A stretch of DNA of 64,000 nucleotides from Glaciimonas sp. PAMC28666 (GCF_016917355.1 NZ_CP070304.1:2666001-2730000), one strand, 5' to 3'. Numbered from the stretch's first letter, positions 1-10,577 are shown. Notes: generated by a model not told the origin, from the sequence alone. Numbers and translations: made by a program.

Positions 1-2
1 TG

Positions 3-926
3 CTGAACCTGGGCCTCACCACCGACGCCGAACGCCAAGGCAGCCAGCGCGGCACGGTCGGCGACAGCCTGTCCTACACGCTCCCTTACGGCAACTGGAA
101 CGCGACGCTGTCAGGCAATAGCACGCATTTCCATCAATCGGTAGCGGGCGTGAATCAGACGTTTCTGTTTGGCGGCACCACGCGCAATGTCGCGCTGATG
201 CTGTCGTACCTGTTCGAGCGCGATGCCGCGCAAAAGAACCGCCTGCAATTCACACTTGGCAAGCGCTGGAGCCATGCGACGATTGCCGACACTGAAATTA
301 TTTCGCAGCGGCGCGACACCACCAGCGCCGAACTGGCGTGGGTCCATACCCATTATTGGGGCAACGCGCAGCTCGATGTGACCCTCGCCAACCGCTGGGG
401 CGTCAACTGGGCCAACGGACAAGCGTATTTAACCGGTGCGAACGGTGCGCCCGACCCGACCAGCAACAATCTCCATAGCAGCGTGCAGACCCTGGACGCC
501 ACGCTCAGCATCCCCTTTACCATCGCCCGCCAGCCGGTGACCTACACCGGCACCGTGCGCGGCCAGACCACCCATTCGCCGTTGTACCTGTCGGACCAGT
601 TCAGTATCGGCAACCGCTACACGGTGCGCGGCTTTGATGGGGAGCTGACCTTAGCCGCCGAGCGCGGTGTGTACTGGCGTAACGAACTGGCTTTCCCGTT
701 AGCCAACAGCGGCCAAGCCGCTTACGTCGGTCTCGATGTCGGCAAAGTCTTCGGCCCCAGCGTGGTCGATCTGGCTGGCAACACACTCGCCGGGACCGCA
801 CTCGGTGTGCGCGGCAATCTCAAAGGCCTGACCTATGACGTCTTTTCCAGCTGGGCACTGGTGAAACCGCGTGGTTTCAGCACCGCGATGCCCGCCGTCG
901 GCGTGTCACTCGCGGTCCAATATTAA
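3..926 (+). CDS. TpsB/FhaC-type outer-membrane transporter (5' end missing)
   Basis: The reading frame is open from the first bases of the window, so only the C-terminal ~307 residues are present. This part is the beta-barrel of a ShlB/FhaC/HecB-family two-partner secretion transporter, which exports the TpsA protein encoded next to it. It shows alternating polar/aromatic beta-strand character, a conserved-looking FSIGNRYTVRGFDGE loop typical of the barrel motif that occupies the pore, and a C-terminal aromatic residue (ending LAVQY) as expected for BAM-assembled barrels. The stop lies 18 bases before the tpsA start, so the two are very probably cotranscribed. The POTRA domains and signal peptide lie upstream of the window. 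Confidence 0.9.
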   Translation: MNLGLTTDAERQGSQRGTVGDSLSYTLPYGNWNATLSGNSTHFHQSVAGVNQTFLFGGTTRNVALMLSYLFERDAAQKNRLQFTLGKRWSHATIADTEIISQRRDTTSAELAWVHTHYWGNAQLDVTLANRWGVNWANGQAYLTGANGAPDPTSNNLHSSVQTLDATLSIPFTIARQPVTYTGTVRGQTTHSPLYLSDQFSIGNRYTVRGFDGELTLAAERGVYWRNELAFPLANSGQAAYVGLDVGKVFGPSVVDLAGNTLAGTALGVRGNLKGLTYDVFSSWALVKPRGFSTAMPAVGVSLAVQY

Positions 927-944
927 TCCCATCGGAACTCCCTC

Positions 945-3900
945 ATGAATACCCAAGCCTACCGCGTCATCTTTAATCGTCACCGCGGCATACAGATGGC
1001 GGTGGCCGAGAATGTCTCAGGGCAAGGTAAAGGGGGCAGCGCAGGCAGTCGTGCGCGTTCCATTTCCTCACCCGCTGCCGGTGTCTTACGCATGGTGACG
1101 CTCGGCGTGGTGATCGCTGCGCTGTTTGGCAGTGTCACAGTGGTCCACGCGCAAATCGTGGCCGACCCGAATGCCGCCGCACGGCGTCCGACGGTCACCC
1201 AAACCGCCAGCGGCTTACCGTTGGTGCAGATCACCACCCCGAACGCAGCAGGCCTCAGTCACAACCAGTACAACCAGTTCAGCGTGGGTGCCGCCGGGGC
1301 GATTCTGAACAATGCCACGGTGGTCACCACTACCCAGCAGGCAGGCTTCATCGCGGGTAATCCGAATCTGACCAATGGTAGCGCCCGCGTGATTCTCAAC
1401 GAAGTCACCGGCACGGCCCGTTCGCAATTGAACGGCTATATCGAGGTCGCCGGACAGCGCGCCGACGTGATTGTGGCCAATCCAAACGGACTGTCGGTGA
1501 GTGGCGGAGGATTTATCAATACCTCACGCGGCGTGCTGACCACCGGTACCCCGGTCATCGGCAGCGATGGCAGTCTGAGCGGATTACGCGTCACCGGTGG
1601 CGATATTGCCATTGGTAGCGGCGGGCTGAACGGCAATAATATGGACCAGCTCGATCTGATCGCCCGCAGTGTCGCGATCAACGGCCAACTGTGGGCCACC
1701 ACGCTCAACGTCGTCACCGGCACCAATCAGGTCAACTACAGTGACCTGACGACGCAGGCTATTACGGGCGACAATAACGTCCCGACCGTCAGCATCGATC
1801 TCGCCGCGCTCGGCAGCATCTACGCCAATAAAATCCGGTTAGTCGGCACCGAAGCCGGGGTCGGCGTGGTCAGCATGGGCAATCTGGCCGCGCAGGCCGG
1901 GGCCATCAGTATCGACAACAACGGGTTGGTCACGTTAGCGGGCAGCACCAGCGCCACCGGGCCGATCACGGTCAATGGCACCAGCGGCGTGACCAATAGC
2001 GGCACCGTATACAGCCAACAAAGCGCCACGCTGACCAGCGCAGGCACGATTACCAATAGCGGCACACTGGCCGCACAAACGGATCTCACTCTGACCGGCG
2101 GCAACATCGCCTCCACCGGCATCCTCGGCGCCGGGATCGATGCGCAGAACCATGCCAGCCAGGCCGGTAATCTGCAACTCACCGCCACCGGCACGCTCAG
2201 CGCCACCGGCCAGAACAGTGCCGGTAGTAACATCACGATGACCGGGACCAGTCTGGACCTGGCGCACGCCACCACCAACGCCGCTGGCAACGTGGCTCTT
2301 ACCGCGACCGCTGGCAATATCGACCATACCGGGGGCACGTTGCAGGCCACGGGCGCCGTCACATTAGCCGCGACTGGCGCACTGATCAATGACCTGGGCA
2401 CGATCAATACGGCGCAACTGAGCAGCACCGCAGGCAGCGTCTCGAACGTGGGTGGGACGTTCACCCAAACCGGCACCGGCGCGACCACGTTTAGCACGAC
2501 CGGCGCATTCAACAACAGCAACGGCGTGCTGCAAACCAACGCCACCGATCTCACGCTCGCCCCGCAAGCGCTCAACAACAGCGGCGGCACCATCGCGTTA
2601 GCAGGCAATGGCACGCTCACTGTGGACGTGGGCAATGGCAGTCTCAATAACGCAGGTGGCAGCATCGGCAGCAATGGCGCGACGGTCATTGCCGCCGGAT
2701 CGCTCGCCAATGCCCACGGCAGCGTGTTCGGGCAAGCCACCAGCGTCACCACGTCAGGTGACATCGATAACAGCCACGGCGGCTATCTGGGCGGCACCCA
2801 GTTGACGCTCACCGCCGCCCACATCAACAACAGCACCGGGTCCCTCGAAGGCACGCAAAACGGTCTCACCGTCAACGCCACCAGCCTCACCAACAACGGC
2901 GGTACCGTGCAAAGTACCGGGTCCGCGCCGCTGACGATCACCACCACGCAGGGCATCACCAATGGCATGGTCAACGGCATCGGCGGCTTTATCGGCAGTG
3001 CCGGGGCGGTCGGGATCACCAGTGGTGCGTTCGATAACACGGGCGGCACGCTGTATGCCGCCAGCACCCTCGCGCTCCAGGCCAACGGCCAACTGACCAA
3101 CAGCGGTGGGGTAATCCAGAGCGGCACCAATTTATCGGCCAGCGCCACCGGCGCGCTCGACAACACCCATGGCCGCATCGAAGCCAACGGCAGTACGGCG
3201 ACGTTGACCGTTTCCGGCAGCAGTGTCGACAACACGGACGGACGCATTGCCAACAGCGGCACCGGCTTAACGCAAATCAACGGCGGCAGCGCGATCACCA
3301 ATACCAACGCCGGGAGCATCGCAGGGCGCGGCACCATCGGCGGCAATGGCGACGTCGACGTGACCGCCACCAATCTGAATAACAGTGCTGGCGGTCAATT
3401 ATTGGCACTCGGCAATCTCACGCTGAATGTCAGCAACGCCGTCAATAACAATGCCGGTGCGCTGTATGCCGGGCAGAATCTGCAACTCAATCAACCTGGG
3501 GCCACGCTCACCAACGTGGCCGGATCGATCAGCGCTGCTGGCACCCTCACGCTGAATGCCGCCAGTCTCGACAACAGCAGCGGCGTGATTGCCACCACCG
3601 CACCCACTGGGGATATTGCGCTCTTCACCGCTGGTAATGTCACCAACAGCAGCGGCACCATTGGCAGCGACCGCAATCTCAGCCTTACTGCCAGTACCTT
3701 AGTCGGTAACGGTCAATTGCTGGCCGCGCAGGATACCGCGCTCAGTTTGCAGGGCGATTACACCAATACCGCCGGCAACACGATCAGTGCCAACCGCGAT
3801 CTGTCCTTTACCACCACCGGTACGCTCACCAACAGCGGCACGCTCGCTGCGGTGCGCAATGTCACGCTTGCCGCCGACAATGTGAACAATCAATCCAGCG

Positions 3901-6900
3901 GTCTGATCAATGCGGGCAATGGCACCACCGTCGTGTTGGCTGCCAACAATCTCACCAATACCGGACGCATTTACGGCAATGAGATCGCCTTAGGCGCACA
4001 CACGCTGACCAACACGGTCGACGCCACCACCGGTCTGGCCGGGGTCATTGCGTCACGGGATACGTTACAGATCGGTGCGCAGCAAATCACGAACAGCGAA
4101 CACGCGTTAATGCAAAGTCTGGGCGACATGACCTTCGGCGGTGCACTCGACGCCAACAATAACGTCATCGGCAACGCCGCCAGTATCGTCAACGGCTCGG
4201 CCACCATCGACGCCGGGGGCGCGCTGGTATTCCAGAGCGCGAGTTTAATCAATCAGAACAACCATTTCACGACCGCGCAGCAGGTCGATCCGACCCAGAC
4301 CACGCAAGTCACCGAATACGCGTCCTGGGTCGCACCCACCACGTGGTACACCCCCAGTCAGGTAACGTGGGGCGACAGTGGCAATGGCGGGATTGTGTTA
4401 ATCATGCCCAACGGCGACCGCTTCGAGAAATTTTACAAAAAGGATTACACGCAGGTCGTCTCCACCACGGTCGTCACCGGCAGCGATCCGGGTACGATCC
4501 GCGCCGGTGGCAATATGGTGCTCTCCGGCACCGTCACCAACGATAAAAGCACCATTGTCGCGGGCGGCACGCTGAGCGGCAGTACCGGGGCGATCAATAA
4601 CATCGGTGCCACGGGTGAGACTGACACCACCGACCAGATGACCGCAAGCCAGAATTACTATCATTATGTCAGCGGCCACCCGCACCAGAATTATTATGAC
4701 TACGACAATGGCAGTCCGGCAGAATACGATGTCGCGTTACCCTCCACGCCGTTGGCGTTGGCCGTCTGGAGCGTCCAGCAAAACACCCAGCCTGCCGCAC
4801 TGAATAATGCCGCACTCGGATCCGGCGTGGGGAGCACGACCACACCGGGCGGTAATACACTGGCCCTCACCACCAACGGCAGCACCCAGGGCGTGGGTTC
4901 CGGCCACCGCACCACGGTCGGCACGCCCACCTCGCCATTACCAAATCTGGTATTACCGAACAATCAGCTCTTTACGATTCACCCGCAACCGGGGCAACCG
5001 TATCTGGTCGCCACCGATCCGGCGTTTACCAGCTACGGGAATTTTATTTCCAGCGACTACATGCTCGGCTTGCTCGGCATCAATCCCGCCGCCACCCAAA
5101 AGCGCCTGGGCGACGGCTTTTATGAAGAGCAGGTGGTCAGCAACCAGATCACCCAATTAACCGGCAACCGGTTCTTGAGTGGCTACAGCGACAACCAGGA
5201 CGAATACAAGGCGTTGATGGATGCGGGCGTTGCCAGTGCCAAAGCGTTTCAACTGACACCCGGCATTGCTTTGACCGCTGCGCAAATGGCCGCTTTAACG
5301 GCCGACATGGTCTGGATGGTCTCGACCACCGTCACCTTGGCCGACGGCAGCACCACGCAGGTGTTAGCCCCGGTGGTGTACCTGACCCGGGCCGATGCGG
5401 CAGACCTGGCCCCGACCGGCGCATTGCTCTCTGCCAGCGATATCAATTTATCCGTCAACGGCACGCTGCAAAACGGCGGCACCTTGCAGGCCAGGAATAA
5501 CTTGTTAATCAGCGCCACCGATATCGCCAACAGCGGTAGTGTGAATACCACGGGCACCAGCGGCACCACGATGTTGGTCGCCCGGAACGATGTCCTCAAC
5601 AACGGCGGCACGATCACCGGCCACCGGGTCGGCATTCTGGCCGGACGCGATGTCACGCTGGACACCGGCACCGCCTCTGCCACCAGCAGCCACGGCACCA
5701 ATACGGTCCTTGGCCCGGTCGCCAACATCAGCGCCGATACGCTATCGGTGCAGGCCGGACGCGATGTCACGCTGGCCGCAGCAGCGATCACCACCACCGG
5801 CGACACCACGCTGGCCGCCGGGCGCAATGTGAATCTGAATGCGGTGAACACGCACACCACCAGCAACGTCACCTACAACGCCGACAACCACCTCAATGCC
5901 ACCCAGACGCAAGCCAACGGCACCACGGTCAACGCAGGCGGCAATCTGACATTACAGGCCGGGCAGGACATCACCGCCTCTGCCGCGACCGCCACTGCCG
6001 GGGGCCAGCTCACCGCTGTCGCGGGACGGGATATCACGCTGGGCAGCGCGCAACAGGACAGCACGCTCGATCAGGCCATTTATACCACTTCACACGGCCT
6101 GTTCTCGTCGTCCACCAGCCGTTCGCAGACGACCAGCAGCGCAACTGTAGCCATCGGCAGCACGCTGACCGGCAATGCGGTCACGCTCCAGTCCGTGCGT
6201 GATACCAGCGTGCAAGGCAGTCAGGTGAGCGCGACCGGGGACTTAACGATCAATGCCGGGCGCGACCTGGCGATCACCAGTGCGCAGAACACCGGTACCG
6301 AAACGGTGAGTTCTGCAGAAACCAAGTCCGGCTTCTCGGGCAACTTGTTGAGCGGCATTACGCTCGGTCACAATGCACAGGATCAGACGCAAACCGTGTC
6401 CAGCGTGAGTCAGAATGCCAGCAGCCTGAGCGGTGGGACGATTAGCACCAGCAGCGGGCGCGACACGACCATCACGGCCAGTAATCTGATCGCCGATCAG
6501 GATGTCAGCATCAGCGCCGGACGCAACATTGCCGTGCTGGCTGCGGCCAGTACGCAGACCACTGACAGTCATGCGCAGAGCAGTGGCAGCAGTATCGGCG
6601 TGATGGGCGGATTTTCAGGGCACGCGACGATTATCGGCCAGACCAGCGCGCTGCAAACCGGCAACGGCACCGATACCGTCCAGAACACCAGTCTGCTGTC
6701 GGCCAATGGCGGCAATTTGAGTCTGCAGGCCGGATTAGACAATCAATACCAGGGCACAGGGCAAGGTAATATCACCACACAGAGGGCCGATCTGCTTGCC
6801 CAAAATCGCCTGTCTATCGGCGGCAATGCGGTCGATTTGCAGGCGATTCAAGATAGCAGTACCAGTCAGTCGCACGCCGAAACGCAGAGCGCCACCATCG

Positions 6901-9377
6901 GCAGCAGTATGACCGGCGCCATTGGCGGGACCATCACCGCTATCGGTGACATGGCGACTGAAGCGCAGGCCACCGATAGCGGTCGTCTTAAAGGCGCACT
7001 GGCATTGAAGGCTGGTTATGACGCCTATAAACTGGCGAGTGGTCTGTCACCCACCGTGACCGCTGCAGCAGCCACCGACCCGAATCCGGCCAGTAGCGGC
7101 GGTGGCTTTGGTGTCAGCGTCGATCTCGGTACCAGTCACAGTCAGCAGGACAGCAGCAATACTGCGACACAGGCACGCGGCACTTCGGCACAGGCCAGCG
7201 CCATCGATGTTACCAGCCGCACCGGCGACATCACGATGGAAGGGGCCAAACTGCAGGCGCAGGACATTAGTCTGACCTCCGCCCAAAACATTGATTTAAG
7301 CGCGGCGGTCAATACCGCGACACTGCAATCGAGCAACAGCGGCAGTAGTGCCGGTATTGGCGCGACACTCGGCTCCAACGGCCAGCAAACCGGTCTGAGT
7401 TTCCATCTGGGCGCGTCATCGTCTACGGGGTCCGCCAACGGCACCGAGACCACCTACGACAATACCCAAATCACGGCGACCGATCAGTTGAATGTCACCA
7501 GCGGTGCGGACCTGACGTTGCAGGGCGCACAACTGGCCGGGAACAAGGTCAACGCCGCCGTCGGCGGTAATCTGACTATTGTGACGCAGCAGGACGTCAG
7601 TGACTTCGCCAGCAAACAAGAAAGTGGCGGCTTTGGTCTGAGCCTCTGTATTCCGCCGATCTGTGTCGGGCAAATTGTGACTGCCAGCGTGAACTACGCC
7701 AAACAAACCATCGATCACGATTATCTGAGCGCGCAGGGCCAAAGCGGAATCGCAGCCGGAAGTGACGGCTTTGCCATCAACGTTCACGGGAATACGGCCT
7801 TAACAGGAGCGGCGATCACCAGTACCGCCCCGGCCGCCAACAATACGCTGTCAACAGCCAGTCTCACCAGTACCGACCTGATCAATGCGCAGCACACAGA
7901 GGCCGAAAGCATCAGTGTGAGCGCCTCGACCGCTAGTCTGGCGCTCAACGCGGTCGCCAATGTGATCGGCAATCTCAACGGCAGCGCCAGCCTGCCTGCC
8001 AACAACAGCCAGACCAGCAGCACCAATAGTGTGATCAGTCCTGCCACGGTGACGATCACCGGCACCGGCAATGCCGCCCAAGATGCGCTGAGTCAGGCCA
8101 CGGCTGCTACGCTCACCAGTCGCGACGCGAGTACCGCCAACGGCGCACTCAGCAATACCCTGACGTTACAACAGGCACAGCAACTGCCAGCCCAGCAACA
8201 GGAGCAGCAGGAGAACCAGCGCGCAGCCGATTTAGTCGGGTCTGTCTTGAATAATGTGGTCGGCGACCTGGCACAAGGCGTGTATCCGGATGGTTCACCG
8301 GAAAAGATTCTTCTGCACGGCATCGTCGGCCTGATTGAGGCGAAAATTGGCGGTGGTAACGGCGCAGCAGGGGCCATTGCAGGCATGAGCGTCGAAGCAA
8401 TGTCGCCGATCCTGAGCACCTATTTGCTTAGCAATGGCTATTCCGATGACCCGACCAATAAAGACGCATTCAAAGCGTATAACGACATGATGAGCTTGGG
8501 GGCGACATTAGTCGGTGCCGCGTCGGGCACGTTAGCGGGCAGCAATGTGCAAAATGTCGCAGCAGGCGCAAGTATCGGCCTGACGGCAGACATCAATAAT
8601 CGTCAACTGCATCCCAAGGAATTAACCACGGCGCAACAAGTTGCGGCGGCCAGCAACGGACAATTTACGGCAGCACAGGCGGCAGATGCTATGCGTGCGG
8701 CAAGTTACAACACCCAGAGTGTGAGCGAAAACGTGTCGTCGAATGCCATTGTAGGAGGGATGGTGAATGGTCAACCAAATCCTACCTTAGCCTTTGATAA
8801 TGGGGCGAGCTGGTCCGTCAATTCAGTGAATGGTCAAGCGATCAATCTGGTGCAGAATATTCCGACCGCGGTCGACCCTGCATTGGCTGCGCTCATCATC
8901 GCGCAAACGGGGGGCAGTAAGTCGCCCTATAGCTGGACTCCGTCGACGTTGGGGATCGTGACGCCGAGTGCGCCCGTAGCATCTGTTAATCCGTTTGCAG
9001 CTGGATGGAATACGGGGAACAATTCAGCGGGATTGGCTCCTGATACAACCCCGCAAGAACATCATGACAATATGGTCAGCTTTACTGATAATGGGGCCAC
9101 ATTGACTGGTATGGCTTCGATATGGGCTCCCCCTCCCTTTAATGTCGGTTTGGCTGCAATTTCGGGTGCATTTAAGGCATCTAATTATTTGCTTAGCCCA
9201 CCGAATAGCTCATCAGTATTATTCGATACCGTGACTACAGTTGGGGGAGCTTTTGCACCAGATGGTAAATTAATACAAACAGGAATTGGAATAACTACAA
9301 CAATATTACAGCCGGTTGTCATACCAATTTTGGATAACAAACTTGAACCCCTTTCTAAGGAGGATAAGAAATGGTAA
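945..9377 (+). CDS. TpsA filamentous haemagglutinin / CdiA-like exoprotein, 2,810 aa
   Basis: This is a giant secreted exoprotein of the two-partner secretion family. Residues 1-~70 form an extended signal peptide: MNTQAYRVIFNRHRG, a polar stretch, a hydrophobic core and cleavage near VHAQ. A TPS secretion domain follows, with the NPNG motif near residue 180 and a GFINTSRGVLTTG segment. Residues ~300-1,130 and ~1,480-2,150 are repetitive haemagglutinin beta-helix rich in Asn-Asn-Ser/Gly and GRDVTL-type repeats. Between them is a non-repetitive block (~1,130-1,480) where CdiA proteins carry receptor-binding sequence. A pre-toxin-like region ends near residue ~2,555 with NNRQLHPKE. The last ~260 residues differ in character and become hydrophobic, and their DNA becomes A/T-rich. 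No VENN motif or known nuclease motif was seen. The stop overlaps the next gene. Adhesin versus growth-inhibition toxin cannot be settled from sequence alone. Confidence 0.9.
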   Translation: MNTQAYRVIFNRHRGIQMAVAENVSGQGKGGSAGSRARSISSPAAGVLRMVTLGVVIAALFGSVTVVHAQIVADPNAAARRPTVTQTASGLPLVQITTPNAAGLSHNQYNQFSVGAAGAILNNATVVTTTQQAGFIAGNPNLTNGSARVILNEVTGTARSQLNGYIEVAGQRADVIVANPNGLSVSGGGFINTSRGVLTTGTPVIGSDGSLSGLRVTGGDIAIGSGGLNGNNMDQLDLIARSVAINGQLWATTLNVVTGTNQVNYSDLTTQAITGDNNVPTVSIDLAALGSIYANKIRLVGTEAGVGVVSMGNLAAQAGAISIDNNGLVTLAGSTSATGPITVNGTSGVTNSGTVYSQQSATLTSAGTITNSGTLAAQTDLTLTGGNIASTGILGAGIDAQNHASQAGNLQLTATGTLSATGQNSAGSNITMTGTSLDLAHATTNAAGNVALTATAGNIDHTGGTLQATGAVTLAATGALINDLGTINTAQLSSTAGSVSNVGGTFTQTGTGATTFSTTGAFNNSNGVLQTNATDLTLAPQALNNSGGTIALAGNGTLTVDVGNGSLNNAGGSIGSNGATVIAAGSLANAHGSVFGQATSVTTSGDIDNSHGGYLGGTQLTLTAAHINNSTGSLEGTQNGLTVNATSLTNNGGTVQSTGSAPLTITTTQGITNGMVNGIGGFIGSAGAVGITSGAFDNTGGTLYAASTLALQANGQLTNSGGVIQSGTNLSASATGALDNTHGRIEANGSTATLTVSGSSVDNTDGRIANSGTGLTQINGGSAITNTNAGSIAGRGTIGGNGDVDVTATNLNNSAGGQLLALGNLTLNVSNAVNNNAGALYAGQNLQLNQPGATLTNVAGSISAAGTLTLNAASLDNSSGVIATTAPTGDIALFTAGNVTNSSGTIGSDRNLSLTASTLVGNGQLLAAQDTALSLQGDYTNTAGNTISANRDLSFTTTGTLTNSGTLAAVRNVTLAADNVNNQSSGLINAGNGTTVVLAANNLTNTGRIYGNEIALGAHTLTNTVDATTGLAGVIASRDTLQIGAQQITNSEHALMQSLGDMTFGGALDANNNVIGNAASIVNGSATIDAGGALVFQSASLINQNNHFTTAQQVDPTQTTQVTEYASWVAPTTWYTPSQVTWGDSGNGGIVLIMPNGDRFEKFYKKDYTQVVSTTVVTGSDPGTIRAGGNMVLSGTVTNDKSTIVAGGTLSGSTGAINNIGATGETDTTDQMTASQNYYHYVSGHPHQNYYDYDNGSPAEYDVALPSTPLALAVWSVQQNTQPAALNNAALGSGVGSTTTPGGNTLALTTNGSTQGVGSGHRTTVGTPTSPLPNLVLPNNQLFTIHPQPGQPYLVATDPAFTSYGNFISSDYMLGLLGINPAATQKRLGDGFYEEQVVSNQITQLTGNRFLSGYSDNQDEYKALMDAGVASAKAFQLTPGIALTAAQMAALTADMVWMVSTTVTLADGSTTQVLAPVVYLTRADAADLAPTGALLSASDINLSVNGTLQNGGTLQARNNLLISATDIANSGSVNTTGTSGTTMLVARNDVLNNGGTITGHRVGILAGRDVTLDTGTASATSSHGTNTVLGPVANISADTLSVQAGRDVTLAAAAITTTGDTTLAAGRNVNLNAVNTHTTSNVTYNADNHLNATQTQANGTTVNAGGNLTLQAGQDITASAATATAGGQLTAVAGRDITLGSAQQDSTLDQAIYTTSHGLFSSSTSRSQTTSSATVAIGSTLTGNAVTLQSVRDTSVQGSQVSATGDLTINAGRDLAITSAQNTGTETVSSAETKSGFSGNLLSGITLGHNAQDQTQTVSSVSQNASSLSGGTISTSSGRDTTITASNLIADQDVSISAGRNIAVLAAASTQTTDSHAQSSGSSIGVMGGFSGHATIIGQTSALQTGNGTDTVQNTSLLSANGGNLSLQAGLDNQYQGTGQGNITTQRADLLAQNRLSIGGNAVDLQAIQDSSTSQSHAETQSATIGSSMTGAIGGTITAIGDMATEAQATDSGRLKGALALKAGYDAYKLASGLSPTVTAAAATDPNPASSGGGFGVSVDLGTSHSQQDSSNTATQARGTSAQASAIDVTSRTGDITMEGAKLQAQDISLTSAQNIDLSAAVNTATLQSSNSGSSAGIGATLGSNGQQTGLSFHLGASSSTGSANGTETTYDNTQITATDQLNVTSGADLTLQGAQLAGNKVNAAVGGNLTIVTQQDVSDFASKQESGGFGLSLCIPPICVGQIVTASVNYAKQTIDHDYLSAQGQSGIAAGSDGFAINVHGNTALTGAAITSTAPAANNTLSTASLTSTDLINAQHTEAESISVSASTASLALNAVANVIGNLNGSASLPANNSQTSSTNSVISPATVTITGTGNAAQDALSQATAATLTSRDASTANGALSNTLTLQQAQQLPAQQQEQQENQRAADLVGSVLNNVVGDLAQGVYPDGSPEKILLHGIVGLIEAKIGGGNGAAGAIAGMSVEAMSPILSTYLLSNGYSDDPTNKDAFKAYNDMMSLGATLVGAASGTLAGSNVQNVAAGASIGLTADINNRQLHPKELTTAQQVAAASNGQFTAAQAADAMRAASYNTQSVSENVSSNAIVGGMVNGQPNPTLAFDNGASWSVNSVNGQAINLVQNIPTAVDPALAALIIAQTGGSKSPYSWTPSTLGIVTPSAPVASVNPFAAGWNTGNNSAGLAPDTTPQEHHDNMVSFTDNGATLTGMASIWAPPPFNVGLAAISGAFKASNYLLSPPNSSSVLFDTVTTVGGAFAPDGKLIQTGIGITTTILQPVVIPILDNKLEPLSKEDKKW

Positions 9378-9613
9378 ATAATGAACCCAAAGATGCCTTA
9401 ACGATTTTAGAAAAAAAAATCTATCGAATGATTAGCTACGGGGCATTAATTTTAACCTTAATTTGCATTTATTTTGCGTCGAAACTTCCGACAGAAAATG
9501 AAAAATTATTGGTTAATATTGTTGGTTTTGCATTGTTTGGAATGTACGGAATTTTTGGACTAGCTGTGAAAAATGATGTTCGTGTTTTAGATTTAAGACG
9601 ATTCACAAAGTAA
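9371..9613 (+). CDS. Small two-helix membrane protein, candidate immunity protein
   Basis: An 80-residue protein of no recognised family. It has a charged N-terminus (~1-18) followed by two hydrophobic segments (about residues 19-38 and 48-66), so it is probably an inner-membrane protein with both ends on the same side. The start codon overlaps the tpsA stop (ATGGTAA), and a GGAGGATAAGAA ribosome site lies just upstream inside tpsA, so translation is probably coupled. The DNA is much richer in A/T than tpsA, as for immunity genes of contact-dependent inhibition systems. The immunity role is inferred only from position, size and topology. Confidence 0.6.
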   Translation: MVNNEPKDALTILEKKIYRMISYGALILTLICIYFASKLPTENEKLLVNIVGFALFGMYGIFGLAVKNDVRVLDLRRFTK

Positions 9614-10068
9614 TGAAGATGCGATATACAACTACCTTAACCATTAACGCGCTTAGGTTATATTTATCGGGGCGATTTTTTTTATTGGTAATTTTGTTTT
9701 GGTTTATTCCAAAATTAACTAGGCAAGTTGAAAGAGGAAAAAAATTACTTTTTTCGTGTCGTGCAATAGTCTTGTTTGGGAGTCGGTATTTCAAACTAGG
9801 CGGGGCTTTTTACAGAGTAGCTGTATTCGAAGATTTTCTGCAAATTGTTCTTTGGAGAAATGAAATCCTTCAATTCAGTGATATAAAACAAATCACTGTT
9901 AAAAGTTCGCAGCCTGCGATCTTATCGATAGAAGTACACGGTGTAGCAATTCAAATGATCCTCCCAGATCGCAGAAAATTAGACGAATTACACTCTTTAC
10001 TAATCGTCTCTGCCATCCAAAGCAGCAATTTAAATTCGTTGAAAACTGAGTTTTCACAACTATGCTAG
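9613..10068 (+). CDS. Membrane-anchored small protein downstream of tpsA
   Basis: A 151-residue protein with no recognised family. An N-terminal hydrophobic segment (roughly residues 12-32) and a second short hydrophobic stretch (~47-57) are followed by a soluble C-terminal part rich in beta-type residues (about 65-120). This resembles small bacterial PH-like membrane proteins, but the resemblance is weak. The ATG overlaps the previous stop by one base (TAATG). It shares the low G+C of its neighbour and probably belongs to the same transcript. A second immunity or accessory protein is the likeliest role by context; this is unproven. Confidence 0.55.
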   Translation: MKMRYTTTLTINALRLYLSGRFFLLVILFWFIPKLTRQVERGKKLLFSCRAIVLFGSRYFKLGGAFYRVAVFEDFLQIVLWRNEILQFSDIKQITVKSSQPAILSIEVHGVAIQMILPDRRKLDELHSLLIVSAIQSSNLNSLKTEFSQLC

Positions 10069-10164
10069 GTGAGGGCACGGTACGAGCAGTATGCAGCAAA
10101 TTCAGGACGAACCAAAGTGCCAGATTCAGAAAATCTTCTTCTCCAGCCGGACAAAGAGATTGTC

Positions 10165-10437
10165 ATGACATTTGAAGACACGATTCAGCGGAGCCGTGCA
10201 AATAATGGTTTTGATGGCTTCTGTCGAATTGTGTTTTCTTTTATGCCAGAGAAAGATGCTCATTACACCTTTAAAGCCGGTTACGCTGACTCCGTTAAAA
10301 ATGCATTGCTTGGACATTGCACGGCTGATCTCGAAAAAGTAGGTTCAAACGCTTTCAGTGAAGCTGTGGACATTAAATATTTTGAGATACGGCAACGAAG
10401 TATTGCTTGCATTCGCGCAGAGCCTCTTTCAAAGTGA
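10165..10437 (+). CDS. Hypothetical protein, 90 aa
   Basis: An unrecognised open frame. The frame is open from 10069 with a GTG, but that start has no ribosome site. ATG 10165 is preceded by AAAGAG and is preferred. The protein has no membrane segment or known motif. It follows the two membrane genes after ~100 bases and has the same A/T-rich composition, so it may be part of the tpsA-linked cassette. The region after it runs straight into a tRNA relic, so it may also be a truncated gene at an island edge. Confidence 0.35.
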   Translation: MTFEDTIQRSRANNGFDGFCRIVFSFMPEKDAHYTFKAGYADSVKNALLGHCTADLEKVGSNAFSEAVDIKYFEIRQRSIACIRAEPLSK

Positions 10438-10577
10438 GATTTGATGATAGCGGTTGCCTCGCTTTGAGTTCCGCAACTTGGTAAGTCCGAGAGGTGGTAC
10501 GAGGTGTTTTGAAGGATGAAAATATTAAATTGCGGAACAAAAACAACGTTAAGTTATTGATAGGGATGATTTTCTCA

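Noticed and set aside
1820-2764. Long minus-strand open frame (314 codons) inside tpsA
   Set aside because: It is antisense to the repetitive haemagglutinin region. Its Val/Leu/Pro/Ala-rich product is the expected shadow of G+C-rich repeat codons, and there is no ribosome site.
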